Shown here piece after piece: positions 5,110-7,943 of a stretch of 7,943 bases of DNA. The notes under the pieces are model-generated. The model saw only the letters and a program-made list of their open reading frames with translations. It searched no databases and was not told the origin of the DNA. A program made the position numbers and the translations under genes. Numbering within the stretch: the stretch's first letter is position 1; each line of letters opens with the position of its first letter. Source of the DNA: Bacteroidales bacterium (GTDB taxonomy: Bacteria > Bacteroidota > Bacteroidia > Bacteroidales > UBA932); contig JAFROA010000189.1 of assembly GCA_017429885.1 (NCBI GenBank), positions 1-7,943 of the forward strand. The letters are read 5' to 3'.

Positions 5110-7280
5110 GCAAAATCTCAAGATCCGTTTCGCTGATCGCCTTGATACTTATCTGGGCGATACCGTTGGCGAAAGCGGAAGGGATTGACCGTAAAGCGGT
5201 AGTCTCCCGGCATAATCCGGTGACATTCGCTTCATTTGAGAAAAGTCCCGCCCAGATCGGCAATGGCCGTTTCGCGTTTGGGGCTGACATAACCGGCCTC
5301 CAGACTTTCCGTTCCTTCAACACATTGAGTGATTGGGGCTGGCATTCAAATCCGCTTCCGGACGGTATGTCCGTTGAGGACTACAAACCGGTGGTTCTGG
5401 AAACTTGGGGGACACGTATTCCGTACATCCTGAACAATCCTGAATGTCCCGAGATTTCCGATTGGCTTCGTTGGAACCCACACAGGATCAATTTGGGACG
5501 TATAGGTTTCGTGCTGACAAAAGCAGATGGGGAACGGGCTGAGGAAAAAGACTTAACCGACACTTGCCAGGAGACTGATCTTTGGACCGGAATAGTGAAT
5601 AGCCATTTTGTGCTCGAGGGGGTGCCGGTATCTGTTAGGACGGCCTGCCACCCGTCTATAGATTTGATCTCCATCCACGTGGAATCACCTCTGATTAAGG
5701 CGGGTAGGATAGGTTTGTTTGTGGACCTCCCGTATTCCGATGGTAAAAGCATGCTGGCGTTGGTCGGGGATTTCAATAGTCCTGAAAACCACACGAGTGA
5801 GCTTTCCTCCCAAGGACCCGGCAGAGGGGTGATCACCCATGTCATGGATGATACGGAATATGAGATTGACATTCACTGGAAAGGGGATGCTGTTCTTTCA
5901 CGGGTAAGCGCCGCCGCCCATGAATACCGGTTTGTCCCGTCCGGAGAGGATTGTTTTGATGTCACGGTCCTGTTCAAGCCCTCCGGTATTCCAGGAATGG
6001 ATATTCAGGATATCTTGACAGAGTCAAAGGATGCCTCCTCGCTGGAGGTGAAAGATGTGGAAAAGGCCTCGGCTGAGAGCTGGGAGCATTATTGGATGAA
6101 CGGGGCGGCCGTGGATTTGAGCGGGAGCTCTGATCCGCGTTGGAAAGAGCTGGAAAGGCGTATTGTCCTTTCCCAGTTCGTGCTGAGGCTTAATGAGACT
6201 GGAATATTCCCGCCTCAAGAAGCCGGACTTGTGAATAACGGGTGGTATGGACGTTTCCACTGGGAAATGATATGGTGGCATGGAGCGCATTTCCTGCTTT
6301 GGAACCGTCCGTATTGCGTTGATGGCTACCTCTCAAAGTACAGCGCATTCATGGAAGAAGCCGTGTCCAGGGCGTCTTCCGAAGGCAGGAAAGGGGCCAA
6401 ATGGCCTAAATGCACAGGTAATTTCAATAGGGAGTGGCCTTGTGAGCCACATGCCGCTCTTTGCTGGCAGCAACCTCATCCAATTTGGTTCGCGGAGGAA
6501 GAGTATCGCATGAATCCCTCACGGGAAGTACTTGACAAATGGGCGGATATAGTGATTAATACCGCCGATTATATGGCGGATTATGTATTCCTGGACAAGG
6601 CAGGGAAGCGTTTCGTAATCGGTCCGCCAGTCATTCCGGTCTCTGAGAACACGAAGATGATGGAGACCATGAATCCCATATTCGAATTAGGTTATTGGCG
6701 TTTTGGTCTTCGGGTGGCGTTGGATTGGGCGAAACGTCTCGGTCTGCCCGCAAAGCGGGTGAAAGGCTGGAAAGACGTTCTCCGTAAGCTCTCTGACTTG
6801 CCTGTTGAGGATGGTTATTACATCACTCACGAAGGCATGGTGGACATGTGGGCAAATTTTAATTTCGAACATCCGGCACTCACGGGAGTGTACGGGTGGC
6901 TGCCTGGAGACGGAGTTGATGTTGAGACTTTCCGTCGCACCTTCCATCGTGTATTGGAAACTTGGCAGATGGATAGGATCTGGGGCTGGGACTATCCCAT
7001 GCTTGCCATGGCCGCCGCCAGGCTTGGCGAACCCGAAAAGGCTATTGATTTGTTGTGCACAACCGCCCACAAGTTCAAGTTCGACGAGCACGGTTTGGCC
7101 GACATGTATCCTTTCCCGTATTTCCCGGCCAACGGTGGTCTTCTGACCGCCGTGGCCATGATGTGTGCCGGATGGGATGGCCTGCCCAAAGGCGTGCCTG
7201 GGTCGACGGGCGAGAGTCCCGGCTTTCCGAAGGACGGTAGTTGGGTGGTCCGGTATGAGGGGTTCAATAGGATGATGTAA
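5106..7280 (+). CDS. Secreted six-hairpin glycosidase-like protein (GH65-like, unassigned)
   Basis: A 724-residue exported protein. Residues 1-24 are a signal peptide with an AKA cleavage site before EG. The N-terminal third (about 30-290) is beta-rich with IGNGRFAFGADITGLQTF near residues 56-73, an opening familiar from Bacteroidetes proteins of the six-hairpin glycosidase superfamily. The C-terminal part has alpha/alpha-barrel features rich in aromatics and acids: HWEMIWWHGAHF from H385 (E387), REWPCEPH (E443, E447), GPPVIPVSEN (506-515, E514) and FEHPALTG (E588). These conserved-looking acids are the candidate catalytic residues; which ones act cannot be settled by eye. The TGPDEYH signature of classical GH65 phosphorylases is absent. 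A role in cleaving a glycosidic bond in the same glycan attacked by the GH92 enzyme is inferred from fold and neighbours. The start overlaps the phosphoesterase stop by 4 bases, implying translational coupling. It could also be annotated as a hypothetical protein. Confidence 0.9.
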   Translation: MSKISRSVSLIALILIWAIPLAKAEGIDRKAVVSRHNPVTFASFEKSPAQIGNGRFAFGADITGLQTFRSFNTLSDWGWHSNPLPDGMSVEDYKPVVLETWGTRIPYILNNPECPEISDWLRWNPHRINLGRIGFVLTKADGERAEEKDLTDTCQETDLWTGIVNSHFVLEGVPVSVRTACHPSIDLISIHVESPLIKAGRIGLFVDLPYSDGKSMLALVGDFNSPENHTSELSSQGPGRGVITHVMDDTEYEIDIHWKGDAVLSRVSAAAHEYRFVPSGEDCFDVTVLFKPSGIPGMDIQDILTESKDASSLEVKDVEKASAESWEHYWMNGAAVDLSGSSDPRWKELERRIVLSQFVLRLNETGIFPPQEAGLVNNGWYGRFHWEMIWWHGAHFLLWNRPYCVDGYLSKYSAFMEEAVSRASSEGRKGAKWPKCTGNFNREWPCEPHAALCWQQPHPIWFAEEEYRMNPSREVLDKWADIVINTADYMADYVFLDKAGKRFVIGPPVIPVSENTKMMETMNPIFELGYWRFGLRVALDWAKRLGLPAKRVKGWKDVLRKLSDLPVEDGYYITHEGMVDMWANFNFEHPALTGVYGWLPGDGVDVETFRRTFHRVLETWQMDRIWGWDYPMLAMAAARLGEPEKAIDLLCTTAHKFKFDEHGLADMYPFPYFPANGGLLTAVAMMCAGWDGLPKGVPGSTGESPGFPKDGSWVVRYEGFNRMM

Positions 7281-7301
7281 TAATATAAACGATTGATAAT
7301 C

Positions 7302-7943
7302 ATGAAATTCATAAGTTGGAATGTGAACGGCCTGCGGGCCTGCGCCGGTAAAGGCGATTTTGATAAGGCTTTCACCGCCCTGGACGCCGATTTTTTCTGT
7401 CTTCAGGAGACCAAGATGCAGCCTGGACAGCTCGATCTTGAGTATCTCGGCTACACTTCTTACTGGAATTCCGCCGAGAAGAAAGGCTATTCAGGGACAG
7501 CTATTTACACAAGGCACCAACCGCTTTCCGTCACATACGGGATTGGGGTTCCCGAGCATGACAGCGAAGGGCGTGTCATCACTTTGGAAATGCCTGATTT
7601 TTATCTGGTTTGCGTTTACACGCCTAACTCCCAGGACGGCCTTAAAAGGCTTGACTACAGAATGACTTGGGAGGATGCTTTCCGGGGATATGTCCTTTCT
7701 TTGAAAGCTCGTAAAGGTGTCGTGATATGCGGTGACCTTAATGTCGCCCATAAGGAGATAGACATCAAGAATGCCCAGTCCAACCGTCGCAACGCTGGAT
7801 TCACGGATGAGGAGAGGGACAAGTTCTCCGATCTATTGGCATCAGGATTTGTGGACTCCTGGCGTTATCAGCATCCGGAGGAAGTGAAATATTCATGGTG
7901 GTCGTACAGGTTCAATGCCAGGGCCAACAACGCTGGTTGGCGA
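7302..7943 (+). CDS. xth: Exodeoxyribonuclease III (partial, C terminus off the right edge)
   Basis: The first 214 residues of a protein that normally has about 250-260. It begins MKFISWNVNGLRA, the signature opening of the ExoIII/AP endonuclease family. Catalytic and metal-binding residues are in place: N7, E36 in LQETK, Y106 and N109 in VYTPNS, and D145 and N147 in GDLNVAH. The SWWSYRFNARANNAGWR segment at the end is also typical; the terminal Asp-His motif lies beyond the window. It acts on duplex DNA in the cytoplasm, as a 3'-5' exonuclease and apurinic-site endonuclease in base excision repair. It has no signal peptide, unlike its neighbours. The start is 21 bases after the glycosidase stop, close enough for read-through transcription, yet function says it is unrelated to the glycan genes. 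No clear promoter or terminator is seen in that gap. Confidence 0.96.
   Translation, partial: MKFISWNVNGLRACAGKGDFDKAFTALDADFFCLQETKMQPGQLDLEYLGYTSYWNSAEKKGYSGTAIYTRHQPLSVTYGIGVPEHDSEGRVITLEMPDFYLVCVYTPNSQDGLKRLDYRMTWEDAFRGYVLSLKARKGVVICGDLNVAHKEIDIKNAQSNRRNAGFTDEERDKFSDLLASGFVDSWRYQHPEEVKYSWWSYRFNARANNAGWR

Noticed and set aside
5381..5872. 163-codon open frame on the minus strand inside the six-hairpin glycosidase gene
   Set aside because: It is antisense to a well-supported gene, shows no recognisable domain, and is rich in Ser/Pro/Arg as shadow frames often are.
7281..7301. Possible rho-independent terminator after the glycosidase gene
   Set aside because: The 21 bases are AT-rich but contain no GC-rich stem followed by a T-run.

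Overview
The window reads as a chromosomal stretch from a member of the Bacteroidales (Bacteroidetes), most likely a gut or host-associated glycan degrader. The grounds are a GH92 alpha-mannosidase, a GxDLY-type SGNH hydrolase, two matches to the Bacteroidetes -7 promoter motif TAnnTTTG, no convincing Shine-Dalgarno sequences, and nearly every protein carrying an export signal. G+C looks close to one half by eye. Genus cannot be fixed from the sequence alone.

The layout is two divergent gene strings fired from one short intergenic region (about 3545-3642). Leftward (minus strand): a secreted SGNH/GDSL hydrolase (3544-2471), then a secreted GH92 exo-alpha-mannosidase (2461-140), then the first 44 codons of a Tat-exported protein that runs off the left edge (133-1). 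The gaps are 9 and 6 bases, so this is very probably one operon. Rightward (plus strand): a calcineurin-like metallophosphoesterase with a lipoprotein-type leader (3643-5109), then a secreted six-hairpin glycosidase-like protein overlapping it by 4 bases (5106-7280), then, 21 bases on, the first 214 codons of exodeoxyribonuclease III (7302-7943), which runs off the right edge.

The first five genes look like a small glycan-processing locus working outside the cytoplasm. GH92 would trim alpha-linked mannose from N-glycans or mannans, the SGNH hydrolase may remove acyl groups, the six-hairpin protein may cut another glycosidic bond, and the phosphoesterase may remove phosphate from a sugar or lipid. 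No SusC/SusD pair or dedicated regulator is inside the window, so a classical polysaccharide utilization locus can be neither claimed nor excluded. The exonuclease III gene is a housekeeping DNA repair gene and probably marks the right edge of the locus.

The intergenic region holds the most structured non-coding signal: a perfect 9-bp inverted repeat, a third copy of its TTTGTTG/CAACAAA core about two helical turns away, and a -7-like element for each direction. This looks like shared control of the two divergent strings. There is no RNA gene, CRISPR array, insertion sequence or convincing terminator, and no non-coding stretch over 300 bases.
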